DNA of 64,000 nt, taken from Linepithema humile (lineage: Eukaryota > Arthropoda > Insecta > Hymenoptera > Formicidae). Below the pieces are notes generated by a model. That model was given only the letters and a program-made list of their open reading frames with translations. It was not told the origin of the DNA and searched no databases. Made by a program: the position numbers and the translations under genes. Shown here in pieces: positions 26,101 to 38,666 of the stretch. The stretch's first letter is position 1; each line of letters opens with the position of its first letter. The stretch spans positions 25,831,418 to 25,895,417 of the forward strand of contig NC_090130.1 in NCBI RefSeq assembly GCF_040581485.1, given 5' to 3'.

Positions 26101-29100
26101 GACGAATCATTCGGAAACGCGTTCAAGCAGACTTTAGCGTAATCTGTGCTGCGATTAATTCAGGAAGTGATCAAAATACAAACATAGGGGGCCAGTCTAG
26201 AGTCACCCGCGCCTAAAGAAATCAAAGATAGATTTATTAAAGAATTAATTTTTAAGCTCCGTAATCCTTTGTAACGCGTGTGGGTTCTGCCGGTAATTTG
26301 GTTCAGTAGGGCTCTGCTATCTATCTTTTTCGCTTCCGTTGCGTGTTCTGTTGTCACGAGCATCTCGGGCAAGCCCAGTCATCCTTCGAAGGATCCCTTG
26401 TACATACGTGTCTTCTACTAGATACCTGAAAGGAACACTATTGCACTGAATTAAAGGTCGAGCCCTTTATACTTCTTTGTGCGCCAACAAGAGCCTCTTA
26501 GACATCACACGCACGGAAAGATAAGAGCACAATGCACTTGTCTCTCGTCGCCGTCTTTGTGAGAAAGTCTTCGCATTTCTATATCGCACGAAAAACTTCC
26601 GAAACGGTCTCAATGATAGTTGCAACTGTAATCCTGCGCGCGCGTTGCAGTGCGACAGTGGTGAATGCAATAAAAAAGCATGTTTGAGAATTATTTATAT
26701 TGAATTTTAAAATAATATATTTCCGAGATAACTTATTTTCAAGAAATAGAGTCGAATCACCAGTATTAAACATTTCGAACAAATCTTCTTGCAATTTTAA
26801 ATTCAACAATCCAGCAAAACAGTCTCTAATCTCCAAATATTTATTCTAATCTCAATGCACGCGTTGCAAATTATATTACTTCAAATTTTTAAAAATATAA
26901 TTATATCGTGTACAATATGAGACAATCGTAATATAATAATGATTTTCAAAGAAATATTTGGTTGTCTGGAAATTTTTCTAGTTTTTTTAATAAAAATAAC
27001 ATTAAGGAACGCAATATTAAAAAAAGTCACACACAAATGCCTACTTTGTGACCAGATTTAATCAACTTCTAAAATCGCATGCGGAAAGTAGCGTGAAAAG
27101 AGAAGGGATTGAGTTTTGCAAAAATAGTTTTCCGCAAAGCTCGTAAAGAAATCTTAATCATCGCAATTAAGTGAACTGGTGCATTGACCTTATCGGTGTT
27201 TCGTTCTTCCGTCTGATAATTTATCAAGCATTCTTTGATTACCATTATCTCATTGCAATGCAGCGTTATTGCGTGTTTGCCAAATATATCTGGACATGCC
27301 GGCCTACATGACGCACACATACACACACGAGCAAGATTTCATATTCTATGAGTCGCGTATTTTCTCCGTAAAAATTAAGTTCAGTGCACTCGCTCTTCTC
27401 TTTCCATTACGATTCTCGCGCATCGCTCTCGATGCAACAATGCAAGGGAGGTTCAAGTACAATCCAAAGTGTACATCACCTACTGCGAAGAACCACGAAT
27501 CAGCATCGTCGAGTAGATGTACTAGACGAGAGAGGGGGAGAGAGGGGGGGCAAATGGAACTTGCGAGAATAAAGAGCAAGTGAATTTACACCAATTTAAG
27601 AAACGAGAAATTTGTCGTTCCGCGAGACGTGCTAACGACAAATTGAGTTATCGGATCGCGCATGGTCTACACACGTAATTTACTCATTATCATTATCGCG
27701 TTGATTAATGACATCATATTAATTCACTCACTAACGGGCAATAAGATTATTCTACAAAGCACTGCCATAATTTGAACTGTTGTTGTTACGTTGATTTTGA
27801 AATCCTGCCACAAGAGTAATACCACTATTTAATATTATCTAACAGACGGGTCTCCTCTATCCTGCTAAGTGATGAATTAATATGCAAATGTCTCGCGCTG
27901 CTGTTCGGCACTTTATCGCGTATATTTATTTACGCTTATTTTTTACGAAGAAATTATTTTTATCTTCTCGAATGTCTTTTCCTTACCTTGTAGTACACAC
28001 ATTGTTTTTTTTTGTTATTTTTTCGAGCAATATTTAATCTTTAATTTCAGAGTTACAATTCTTTATCAATTTAAATTCTTAGTATTTGAAGACAAATCAT
28101 CTTTTTGATTATTTAACATGCTTGGTAATTTTTTTATGACAGACAGGTTCCGAGAATTCTTGTAGAAATATCGCCGCGAGATAAGACGTTGTCGGTGCAC
28201 ACTGCATTGCTGATTTTCATTTCGGCATGCGTCATATTGATTTGTCACTTGGATCAAGGGAGGAAGATCGGCCGTAACATAGTATAACGCATTAGACTTT
28301 ATGGAATAATTAATCGTAAGTGATTAACATAGTATGGCTCTTCCGTTCGTATAACTGCAAAATGGGTTACCGTGGCGTGTATCTCGTTTCTCATTGCACA
28401 CTTAAATGCGAGCCGCGTAAAAGCGAATTTAATCCTCGAACGGCGCATCGTAATTGATTTATCATACTTATTACTATTCCTCGCCAGTTCGCTATACTAT
28501 AACTCGTGTTATAACATTACAGCATCGCAATTGATTGTAACATTATAACATTTTAACTAACGTTGCAACACGAACTGGCGTCGAGACGAGATGGAGAATA
28601 AGTAAAGTGTAGTTCGCAAATGTTTAATGTGTATAAAGAGGTTATAGGATGTGCATCTTAAAATGCAATCAAAAGATACGCTTATATCTGTGGCTCAATG
28701 CAAAAATAAACCAATGCAACTTTTTAGTTAAAGTAAGACGTGTTGCATTACGAAGAGTGCGATCTGAAGAGTTCAAAATGTTTCCAGCAAAGTCACGTCT
28801 GTTTTATTCATTTTCAGTCGTGAAACTAATTATTCTTATTCTTCAATCTTGCCGTGTATCTTGTTTCATATCGGCAAAGAGCGACATTAACTATTCTTGC
28901 GTCAAGCCATAGATATATCGTGTTTGTTATGGCTATGGCGAAAGTTATTTTTATTGAGTATTGCAACATGGCGTAATTTTGCGGTTAATTAGTAATTATT
29001 ATCGTATGTTGAAGTACGATACGAATAATCTGCGAGTGAATGACGCACGCGGTAGTCAGCGCGAGTGATTGCAAATACTTCGCTCGAGGATTAAACGCTT

Positions 29101-29784
29101 CGCACATAGGACTACACGTGGACGCCCGATGCGCGCTAACTCCTTGTCACGATAAACGATCGCTCGGCGCGTCGCGTAGCATACATAAAAAAAACTTAAG
29201 TATAAATAAATTAAAAATAATAAAAAAAAAAAAAAAAATAGACGCCACGAGGATCCCTTCCAACCGCGGTGACTTGTTGGCGTACGACATTAGGCTAGGT
29301 TCCTCGTAACCTACCTCGTCTCTCTTGTTACGCCTACTGCTACACTGTTATTGTTGATGAAAAAAAACTCCATATTAATAAGAAATAAATATATTATCTC
29401 AAAGCGCGGAGTGTGTTCTGCCACCTTCTTCCCCGGAGCCTTTGCCAAGCTATTGTAAACGTAGCCTCCGTCAGGAAAGTATAGTTTTCATCAAACAGTA
29501 ATTTAAATTTTTTCGTGAGTGTCAAGGATTGCGAAAAACAAATTTATAGTATTATTACTATATAGTAAATGTTTTTTTTTTTTCAAATTTTTTATTCTGA
29601 AAAATTACATCGTTTTAAATATAAGACACAATTAGTACAAGCAAATTTCTCAAAATTTCTTTTTACATTACTTTAGAAATTATATGTAAAAAATAATATA
29701 TACACCATATTGTTTTAAATTAATTCATAATTTTGAGCGTTATAAACAATTTAGATGATATGTATATACACAATTGCACAATAT
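23179..29784. other. 6.6 kb without recognised genes (NMDAR3 3'UTR and beyond)
   Basis: No conserved protein is seen on either strand. The first part is probably receptor 3'UTR: the first clear AATAAA on the plus strand is at 25561, with ATTAAA near 24474. The tract has more CpG and mixed composition than the plain AT-rich spacers, with A runs (25338-25352, 25420-25432, 29221-29238) and a GA/G-rich patch near 27525-27550. Further AATAAA sites occur near 29384. It could also hold a non-coding RNA, but nothing proves this. Confidence 0.45.
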
Positions 29785-31123
29785 TTATTTTTGTGCAGAA
29801 ATGATCAGTGATCTGTATACATTTGTCATGTGTTCTTCATCGCCGTTTTTAAAGACAAGTTTTCCTTTCATGAATTCGCTTACAAATTCATGCATGAAAT
29901 CTTCCTTTCGGTTAGACGGCATCTTATCCAAAACTGAGAGATTGGACATAATAGCGGCTGTAATAGTGAAATAATTAATATAAATAAAAGTAGTGCGAAT
30001 TATTTATATTATAAATGACAATTAACGAAGGGTGTAACTTTTTCATACATATCTGTAAGAATACTTACACGGAAAAGCGTCTGAATATTTAGCGGAAAAG
30101 CTCATTTGTCGATGACTGCAATGGTGAACGGTAAACCCGATACTTCTAAGTAATTCTTTCAGCTCCTTGGAAGGATTGTCTGCATCGCGAAACGGTGTGG
30201 CGTCCTTCACGCAAGATAAACAATTAATAATTCGTAACTAAAAAGTTATGCAATAATAAAACTTTATGAATCATTGATAACACCTACCCATACGTACGGT
30301 GCGTAACGCTTATCTTCTGCCATAACTTTAAAGACTTCGAACGTAGTGTGAGATGCTACTAATAACATGTGCATAGTTCCACCAGGTCGAAGCATGCGAT
30401 AAATATTTTCGAACACTTGTCTGATAAATAAAGGTGATAAATACAATTCATTTCTCAAGTATACAATTATTATCTACAACATTTTTGAGGTTATCCATTT
30501 ATATTATCGACAATTTGGAAACTATCTTTATCTTATCACTATTTTATCGTATAAATGACAAAATGTTTGCTACATATAAATATTTATCTGCAAATCTGTT
30601 TTGAAGTGCGTTTCTTTATTTTGTAAGAAGGAATATTAATCTAATCTTTGTTCGAATATATCTTACTTACCGAATGTCTTTGCAGACAAATAAGCCGGGA
30701 AATGAAAATATGTGGTCAAATTCGGAAATATATTCCTCAGGCAAATCCTTGGTCTCGATATCGAATGTTACGAATTTGAGTCGTTTGTTGTCGCCATATG
30801 TTTTATTTGCATGTTCGATCATTTTCTCCGAAGTATCCGCACCTTCAAGTAATCGTTAAATGATTGAAGAAAATGAAATCATTGAATTTAATAACGCTCT
30901 ACATCGACGTATTGTTACAATTTGCAATTTATCAACGTATTGGTTTCTCACCTATTATCACGGCATTTGGGTCGAGAGCTGGTAAGAGAATATCCTTCGT
31001 TGTATCTCCGTAACCGCAGCCGATCTCCATACACTTTCCAGACATTCCTTTGAAATCGTCTTCGAACTCTTCGATTATAAACGATGAATTTCTCCTTTGC
31101 AACTTTTTATACGAATTCGCCAT
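29785..31123 (-). CDS. Juvenile-hormone acid O-methyltransferase-like SAM enzyme
   Basis: A class I SAM-dependent methyltransferase resembling insect JHAMT, which methylates juvenile hormone acid or farnesoic acid. Five exons on the minus strand: 31123-30952, 30842-30671, 30420-30288, 30204-30069 and 29957-29785, giving 261 residues, slightly short for JHAMT. Motif I is MEIGCGYGDTT (about residues 32-42), with the acidic residue binding SAM in IIGADTSEKM. Motif III-like YRMLRPGG lies near 120, and FSFPGLFVCKDI sits where JHAMT has its conserved aromatic segment. The C-terminal half (DATPFRDADNPSKEL, then LDKMPSNRKEDF) follows the JHAMT layout. The substrate cannot be told: ants and bees carry several JHAMT-like paralogs, and this looks like a diverged one. 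An AATAAA overlaps the stop codon (29784-29789). It may equally be a generic insect methyltransferase of unknown substrate. Confidence 0.85.
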
Positions 31124-31435
31124 AGTTCCAACTATATTACGATATTATATGTTTAGTTATTAATGCAGATTCCCGCTCGGATGAATTTTCACGAGGAAAC
31201 TTATTCAAGGAGTGCAGCAAATGGAATGTCGTCGAGGCAAAAACCATCAGACTTATACGCATATACGAACGGATGACCTTCCGATCCAGGCATCGTTTGA
31301 CATCACTGTAGACGCGTAGTGGGGAATAGCAACGCATGGTAGACGCCTTTCACATCCGTCGTGATTAAAAACATGCACCACCAGCATGTGGTAAAACATG
31401 TTATCTGCATTCGTGTGGTAATGATTTTCAATAAC

Positions 31436-31609
31436 CAAAGATTGCATTTGAGATCTTTGAGGAAATTCGAAATATAATTATTACTGCGTAATATTATACA
31501 AATATTGTCTAAAATAGAGATGCAAAGATTGCATTTGAGATCTTTAAGGAAATTCGAAATATAATTATTACTGCGTAATATTATACAAATATTGTCTAAA
31601 ATGCAGATG
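31436..31609. repeat. 87 bp tandem duplication, two copies
   Basis: Copies at 31436-31522 and 31523-31609 are nearly identical. The 80 bp core beginning CAAAGATTGCATTTGAG differs at one base (TTTGAGGA versus TTTAAGGA), and the 7 bp tails differ slightly (AGAGATG versus GCAGATG). It lies about 300 bp upstream of the methyltransferase start codon. Confidence 0.92.
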
Positions 31610-31892
31610 ACCCTCAGGTTTTTATATCTACAGCTTATTCACAGCACTGGTGGAAGGAGAATTTTTCTTGGGTGTGTGTCATCTATATTTTTGTCATCTT
31701 TTGATCTTTAGAAAGATCGTAAAAATATCAGATGAATATCAGAAGAATAATTAAATAAGAAGTAGCACCAGAAATTCCGAACAATTCTGAAAGTTCCAAC
31801 TTTATTGTGTTTATCATATTTTTATATATTTATTACAAATTTATTTTTATTGTGTATGAGCGAAATTCTAATCTAAAAATAGGCGGAAAAAG

Positions 31893-31893
<1 letters not shown>

Positions 31894-31977
<84 letters not shown>
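31894..31977. repeat. TA dinucleotide microsatellite
   Basis: An uninterrupted TA run of about 84 bases in AT-rich spacer. It is likely highly polymorphic. Confidence 0.95.
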
Positions 31978-31978
<1 letters not shown>

Positions 31979-33889
31979 CTATTACTATATAATTACTATA
32001 TAATATTCAATTTCAATTTTATAAATAACCGCTTATAATTACAGGTGCAACGTGAATAAATTATATTAGATTATAAAGAGAGCTAAATTGACTTTTGACT
32101 TTGATTTAATCAGGTTCGAAATCTTCACTACGTAGAGTTTGAATTTTCGAAGGATTAAGTAGGATTGAATCTCCGCTAAACAGTTTTAAATCTCCAGTAA
32201 ATATATGTTTAATTAAAAATCTGTAATCTTTACTTTGTACAGAAAAAGAAAATGATTAACGATTTCTTTCGTTTTTGCTCTTCGTAAGAAATAAGCGCTT
32301 GTCTTACTGCTTCTTAATCTAATCACATTCTCTCAGAGGATATTAGTACATTGTAAACTTTTCGAATTTCGTAATTTTTTCGTAATTTAGCAATTTTTAT
32401 CTTGTCGGTGTCAAAATTGATAATTGCGATAATACATTACGATACTAATTTTTATATTAAGTTTCAACTAAATGAGGTCATTTTCATGTTTTTCGGGTAT
32501 CACTCTGGGATTAACGATTTAATCTTGTTTGAATGATCTTCAAGGATTTCGTGAAATTATACTTCGTGAAACTCATCCGGGGATCATAGTGTTATCAGAA
32601 CAAAAAGATAACATTCCATCTAAAACAAAATAATTGAAAATAATATGAAATATTGACGAAATTACGTATAAAATATTACCATCATTTTCTTTTTTTTTTT
32701 CTTAAAAAATAGAACGTGTCTTTTTATTTATATACATATAAATAATCACTATTAATATATAAATAATTACTAAAAATGTTGGAAATCGTTAAATTAAATT
32801 CAAAAGGTGATAAGGTATTTTTTCAATTTTCCAAGTCATTCCTTTTCTCGTGAATGAAGCTGTGTGAAAAGCTGTCTATGTTTCAGCTTATGTTTTATGC
32901 ATTATCATCATCTGTCTGTTTATACTGATTGTAAATCTTGATTATCTATCTTGATTATCATGACAATCTTATTTATTTATGGATATTGGTTTTTTTCTCT
33001 TAGAGTAGAAGAAAAAAAAGACTAAATTAATATCAATCCACCCAAACTTAATTCTGATCTTTTAAATTTTTGCAGATTTTAACAAATTGTTGTAAATGAT
33101 AGTATCTCAGGTCTGAATGATCTTGTACAATTCTCAAGTTATTAATCTATTTTATGAATACAGAACAGCTGACTCGACAGGATCCATGTCCTCGAATCGG
33201 AATACCGCTTGTTCGATTACGCGCGGCGAGGCGAGCGAGTCGTGGAATTTGCAAGTCATTCGAGTCATCTACGGTCACGATTGCTGTTTCACGGTCGGTT
33301 ACGTGGGGACGGAACTGTGTGCGAACCAACGAATGCTTTTATCGTTGTTGTACCTGCGTGCACATTCGCTCAAAGAAAGTTCGAAACATTTTGTATCTGC
33401 GCATTGCGAATATACAGCATTGATCTAGCTTAATCTATAAATTTTTTAAGATAATTTTGTAGGATTTTGGAGACTTTGCAAAATTTCCATCGCGTTTCTT
33501 CGTCCTCCGATTTTTCCAGTGAAATTTAATTAAAATATTAAAAAAAAGATTAAAAAATTTAATTCTAATACAAAGAGAATTAACGTTTTAATTAAGAAAA
33601 AGGTTTCAAAAGAATTAACATATTCTCAGAACGAGTGTTATTATGCATTCATATGTATGATTATTGTGCAGTAATCGATTTTGCGGAACTAATTGAAACT
33701 TAGTTATTCATTAGCTGTGCATTAGCAAAATTAATTAACAAGAATTGATTCTCCGAATCAAATTAAAATTCAAAATAAATGACGTTTGTTATATTTATGC
33801 CCCTTGACAGTTTTTTTTAGACACTTTATATCATTTGGCTTTCTTCCGATTACCATCAATTTGTACATTTATTTATTACCGAGTCACCG

Positions 33890-34020
33890 TCAGGGCCGCA
33901 CTGGCTTATTAACCAAATAGCTGGCCGCTATCAGCTGGCACGCGGACAAAGGTACACCGGCGGCGGTATCTACGGTAGAAATCGTGACGAAGCGATCTCA
34001 CACTTCGCAGCGGCGGCGGT

Positions 34021-34053
<33 letters not shown>

Positions 34054-34387
34054 CACTATGAGTCCCGCCAGCGCCGTTCGGACTTGATTGTACTCTGTTC
34101 GTGGCTGCTGTGATCAACGCTGGTGGAGCACGTGCGTATGCAAATCGTTCGTGTCTACATACGTTCGTGGATCAGTTTCGCTTTCCTGGACTGGCGTGAT
34201 TGCTTGGTGACGCCGCATCTATCGAAGCGGTGGAGGATGCCTGCGTCATCATCTATCATCAGCGAGATCGATTGTAACAGCGAAACATGATCGCACTGCC
34301 TGCTTATCCGCCTTCTTATTGTGCCATCTCACTCTCGCGCCAGTGATTTTTCAGCGTTGGTGGATCGTTCGCGACCTGGCAAGCCGG
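33890..34387 (+). promoter_or_regulatory. Probable Keap1 promoter and non-coding first exon
   Basis: This CpG-rich block ends at a consensus donor (GTAAGT at 34388) in the orientation of Keap1, whose coding exon begins after an acceptor (TCTTGCAG, ending 34848). It includes a GGCGGCGACGAC-type triplet run at about 34010-34054. The transcription start cannot be fixed by eye. Confidence 0.5.
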
Positions 34388-34857
34388 GTAAGTGTCACGC
34401 TTGCGCGCGCGCGCGCGCGCGTGCGTGCGTTTGCACGTGCGAGAAAGAGGGAGAGAGAGAAAAACTTTCTGTATCGAAACGACAATGCAAGGACAATGAC
34501 GACGACGACGACGACGATGACGATGTCACAAATCCCAACTCGGAAACATCTCACAGTCACGTGCGACGCTTCCGCGATACCACGTTTAACTTGCATTGCG
34601 CGATTATGCTGCTATTGCGCGCGTAATGTGCAAATAATTTCATAGTAGCGTCAGTTTTGGAGACAGACACATGTCACGGTGCTGTTAGACTTCCATATTC
34701 CACTTGGCATGTGAGCAGTCGCTCTTCTGTATGTGGCCTTGCTTTATGTGCAGCGTGACAGCTGCATGTGATATTAAAAGTTTTGAGAAAAATTGCAATT
34801 GTGTAGAGTTATATAAATAAACTGCTGCATTTTTATATTCTCTTGCAGCTCACTTTA

Positions 34858-37800
34858 ATGGATGGAGAGAAAGATTGTCAGCAAAAGAAAGGGGCTCAGA
34901 GTGGCTTCCAGTCTCAGAGTAATGCCTCAGGTTCGCCACTTGTATCAGGGGAAGAAACAGATTGGGAGGGTATGTTTAATACGGAGAAGCACAGGGGCGA
35001 TCTCGGGGACATGACATTTTGCATGGCAAACTATCTGAAGGAAGCCATGAAGATGATGTTTATGATGCGCAGCCATCATATGCTGACTGATGTGATACTG
35101 GAAGTCGGCTCTGAATTGTTCCATGCACACAAAGTTATTTTAGCAGCAGCTAGTCCCTACTTTAAGGTAAGATTGATTTTAATTATAGAAAACCATCACA
35201 TTTTCTCAATTTAACTTATTTACTTGTCCTATTTACAAAGATTATTTTATTTAAATTGCAAAAGACTCGTAAGATTAATAAATCAACTTATGAAATAAAG
35301 GGCTTAGAGTCATAGCGAGATGTCTGTGTCAAATATAATGTAATTTATTGATTAAAAGTTCAACAAACGTTTTGATATCTGGCATCAGATCATCTTTAGT
35401 GAATTTAACAAAAGTGAAACAGATGATGCACATAGTTTGCATTAAGTATCAATCGCATAACTCGCATTAAGTGTATTCTCTCCATTGTAGTTTAAAATGT
35501 CAATATTAAAAATGAAAAACGTGAACAATAAAATCTTATTGTTTTCTCGGTGGCAAGTCATGTCGAGAAGCTGTCATCTCTTTTGTTGTTAATGATGGAA
35601 AGGATGTAATTGTCAAATAGACAAATAAGTCTATTCAAAACAAGAGAAGTGACAGCTTATTATTTTATTTCTTTATTTATTTCTTGTTTCGTTGAGATTC
35701 AACAAAGACGCTAAGTGATCTTAATTGTAAAATTTCAGGCAATGTTCACTGGAGGATTGAAAGAATGCGAAATGACAAGAGTAAAACTCCAAGGTGTCTG
35801 TCCAACGACAATGGCTCGTTTAATGTACTTCATGTATACTGGTCAAATAAGAGTTACTGAGATTACAGTCTGTTCGCTGCTGTCAGCAGCTACCATGTTC
35901 CAAGTATGTAAAATTGTATACAGTTATGAAAAGAAACGCATTGCATTAATAATTCTGTCGACTGATGTCATTTAATATATAAATGTGTTACAATATAGGT
36001 CAGCAATGTTATAGATGCGTGCTGTGTCTTTCTGGAAAGGCAACTGGATCCTACGAATGCGATTGGGATCGCCAACTTTGCTGAACAACACGGTTGTCAT
36101 GATTTGTACCACAAGGCGAATCAATTTATCGTTCAGCACTTCAACCAGATATGCCAAGAGGAGGAATTTCTGCAATTATCCGCCATACAGTTGGTGGCGC
36201 TTGTGAGAAAGGACGAGCTGAATGTGCAGGAAGAGAGAGAGGTCTACAACGCCGTGCTGAAATGGGTCAAGTACAACGAGGAGGCGAGGCGACCCAAGAT
36301 GGAGCACATACTGCACGCGGTGCGCTGCCAGTATCTCACACCAAACTTCCTACGGGAGCAAATGAAAAACTGTGACGTGCTGAAAAAGGTACCGGCGTGC
36401 CGTGAGTACTTGGCGCAGATCTTCAAGGACCTGACGTTGCACAAGAAGCCGGTTGTGAAGGAACGTACTCCCAACACTCCGCGGGTGATATACATCGCCG
36501 GTGGCTTCTTCAAGAACTCGCTCGACATACTGGAGGGTTACAACGCCGACGACAAGACGTGGACGCAGCACGCCAAGCTGATTGTGCCTAGATCCGGTCT
36601 GGGCGGCGCGTTTCTCAAGGGGATGTTCTACGCAGTTGGTGGCAGGCACAATTCACCGGGAAGCAGGTTAGCGCTTCGACGCCAACTGCGCCTGACGTTC
36701 CAGAACTATTATGCCAAATGTAGTTATCAAGTGAAAGTAGTTAGCGTGAAAAGTTTACCACTGATAGATTGCTCTACGTCACCGCCGTGAATGCTTCAAC
36801 TGGTGGAATGTGATCTTGAGATCAAGCTCAAAGGAGTCGCACGACTTTTTTTCAGATACGACAGCGATTGGGTAGACAGATATAACCCGATGACGGATCA
36901 ATGGCGACCCTGCAGCCCGATGTCAGTGCCAAGGAACCGAGTCGGAGTTGCAGTGATGGACTGTTTGTTGTACGCCGTGGGTGGCAGTGCAGGTGCTGAA
37001 TACCACAACAGTGTCGAATGCTACGATCCGGATCATGACACATGGACCAGCGTGAAACCTATGCACATCAAACGATTAGGCGTTGGAGTAGCGGTAGTGA
37101 ACAGGTACTACTAGTCATCGCGCCGATATTTGTCGAATGATAAGATTGCTAATTCCAGCGGTTGCACGCTAAACTACATTATTCAAGTGTATTTAAACTT
37201 TAAAGTAATTTATATCGATTCCAATCGATGATTATCTTAGTATGAATTATTTAATACTCAGAATGTTCCATTATTTTCAACAGATTACTCTACGCGATCG
37301 GCGGTTTTGACGGCAAAGATCGGCTCAGCTCGGTAGAATGTTACCATCCGGAGAACGACGAGTGGACAATGGTGTCACCTATGAAGTTTAGTCGCTCAGG
37401 TGCCGGAGTGGCCAGCTTGGGTCAATACATATACGTTATAGGCGGATACGACGGAAAATCGCAATTGAACTCCGTAGAGAGGTACGATACTGAGCGCGAC
37501 ACCTGGGAAAACGTGAGCAGCGTCAGTACCGCTCGTAGTGCGCTCAGCGTCACCGTTCTCGACAGCAAATTATACGCAATGGGTAAGTACAACCTTGATC
37601 TTTAGCTAAAAAGTAAAGTTGTACAATTGAAAAGAAAAAAACAGTATGTTATGTGTACACTGATTTCTTTCAGGAGGATACGATGGCACGACGTTTGTAA
37701 GCATAGTAGAAATTTACGACCCGACCAAGGATCAGTGGACCGAGGGTGTGCCGATGACTTCAGGCAGGTCCGGTCATGCCAGCGCGGTGTCCTACTATCA

Positions 37801-37861
37801 GTGTCCTATACACTGTGAACATTTAGATCATAATATCTCGTTAGAGAAACCGCCGTCGTGA
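34858..37861 (+). CDS. Keap1: Kelch-like ECH-associated protein 1 (Keap1)
   Basis: Keap1 is a BTB-BACK-Kelch adaptor for Cullin-3 that holds the Nrf2/CncC transcription factor and releases it on oxidative or electrophile stress. Coding exons: 34858-35166, 35739-35903, 35999-36666, 36856-37104, 37284-37582 and 37674-37861, giving 625 residues (human 624). The BTB domain (about 65-180) has AHKVILAAASPYFKAMF, and the BACK domain includes LDPTNAIGIANFAEQ. Cysteines matching human C273 (HAVRCQYLTPNF) and C288 (QMKNCDVL) are kept. The BTB sensor cysteine C151 is not at the same column; a cysteine lies two residues away in TVCSLLS. Six Kelch repeats follow (about 325-610), including the VPRSGLGG and VPRNRVGV blades that form the Nrf2 pocket. 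An upstream non-coding exon is likely. Confidence 0.96.
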
Positions 37862-38666
37862 TACGCGGAGCTGGCGCTTTTTAGGCAATCCTCAGAAACA
37901 ATAGTAAAATGACCGTCATTCTTTCATTCGCGAGAGAAATGTACAATACAAAGTGGAACTGTGGATTAGGACAATTGTGGGTGATCGACGCCTAGAACTC
38001 GACTGACAAGTATATTAGATGTAATTTTAGATGACACGCGACGAGTCATCGAACCGCGGACCAAGTTTGATTGGATAATTCTAGTTAGCTGAAAAAACAT
38101 TTTCTCAACAAGTGAGGTAACTTTTACCGCAATCTTTAAATTTATCAAAGGACCAATTTATTAGGTTATACGCGACTGTACTACATTTTCACAGCTTTAT
38201 CACTTTTTATCATAGATAGACTATAATTAATTACAGTGTACAAAGCAGTAATACAGTGTACATACTTATATTGTGAAGAAAATTATTTTTAAACAATTTA
38301 CCAGCGTTTTTCTATCTAACAATCTTACAATCTTCAATTGCTATCTTTTGTAAGTAACGTGTCATGCTGTCGTAACTCATTTCCATTGATTATATAATCA
38401 CATTGAAAGGAATGATAAAATAGCAATGTTCATAAAAATTGCTGCACACACTTATGCGCGTTAATATTATGCAGCCGCTTGAACTTATCTAAATACGAAA
38501 ACGGCATTTTTATGGAAAATTATGCAAAAGCGATGCTTGGATGTTTAAAATGGACATTTAAAGGCAAAGATAAAGCAGACAAATTCCTGCAGTATAAAAA
38601 GTAATCGAATTCTTATAAAATATTTAATTTTTACGCACTGCCTTGTTCCAGTAAATTTCAGATAAG
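37862..38666 (+). other. Keap1 3'UTR and spacer before TOG gene
   Basis: No domain-bearing exon is seen. The Keap1 3'UTR occupies an unknown part. A short frame near 38511-38603 (beginning MENYAKAMLG) ends in a stop after about 30 codons and has no clear donor. Confidence 0.4.

Larger units (their letters stand above)
31124..34857. other. Spacer and Keap1 upstream region
   Basis: No coding exon is recognised between the methyltransferase start and the Keap1 start codon. It contains the 87 bp tandem duplication (31436-31609), a TA microsatellite (about 31894-31977), AT-rich spacer to about 33880, and a CpG-rich block from about 33890 to 34625. That block includes CGA/GAC trinucleotide runs and a strong donor (GCCGG|GTAAGT, at 34388). 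Confidence 0.5.

Noticed and set aside
32112..32122. Second B-box-like string (GGTTCGAAATC)
   Set aside because: No A box or cloverleaf pairing in the preceding 60 bases.
33117..33433. Overlapping 74-103 codon frames before Keap1
   Set aside because: No similarity to known families, and several frames are open at once, as expected from local composition.
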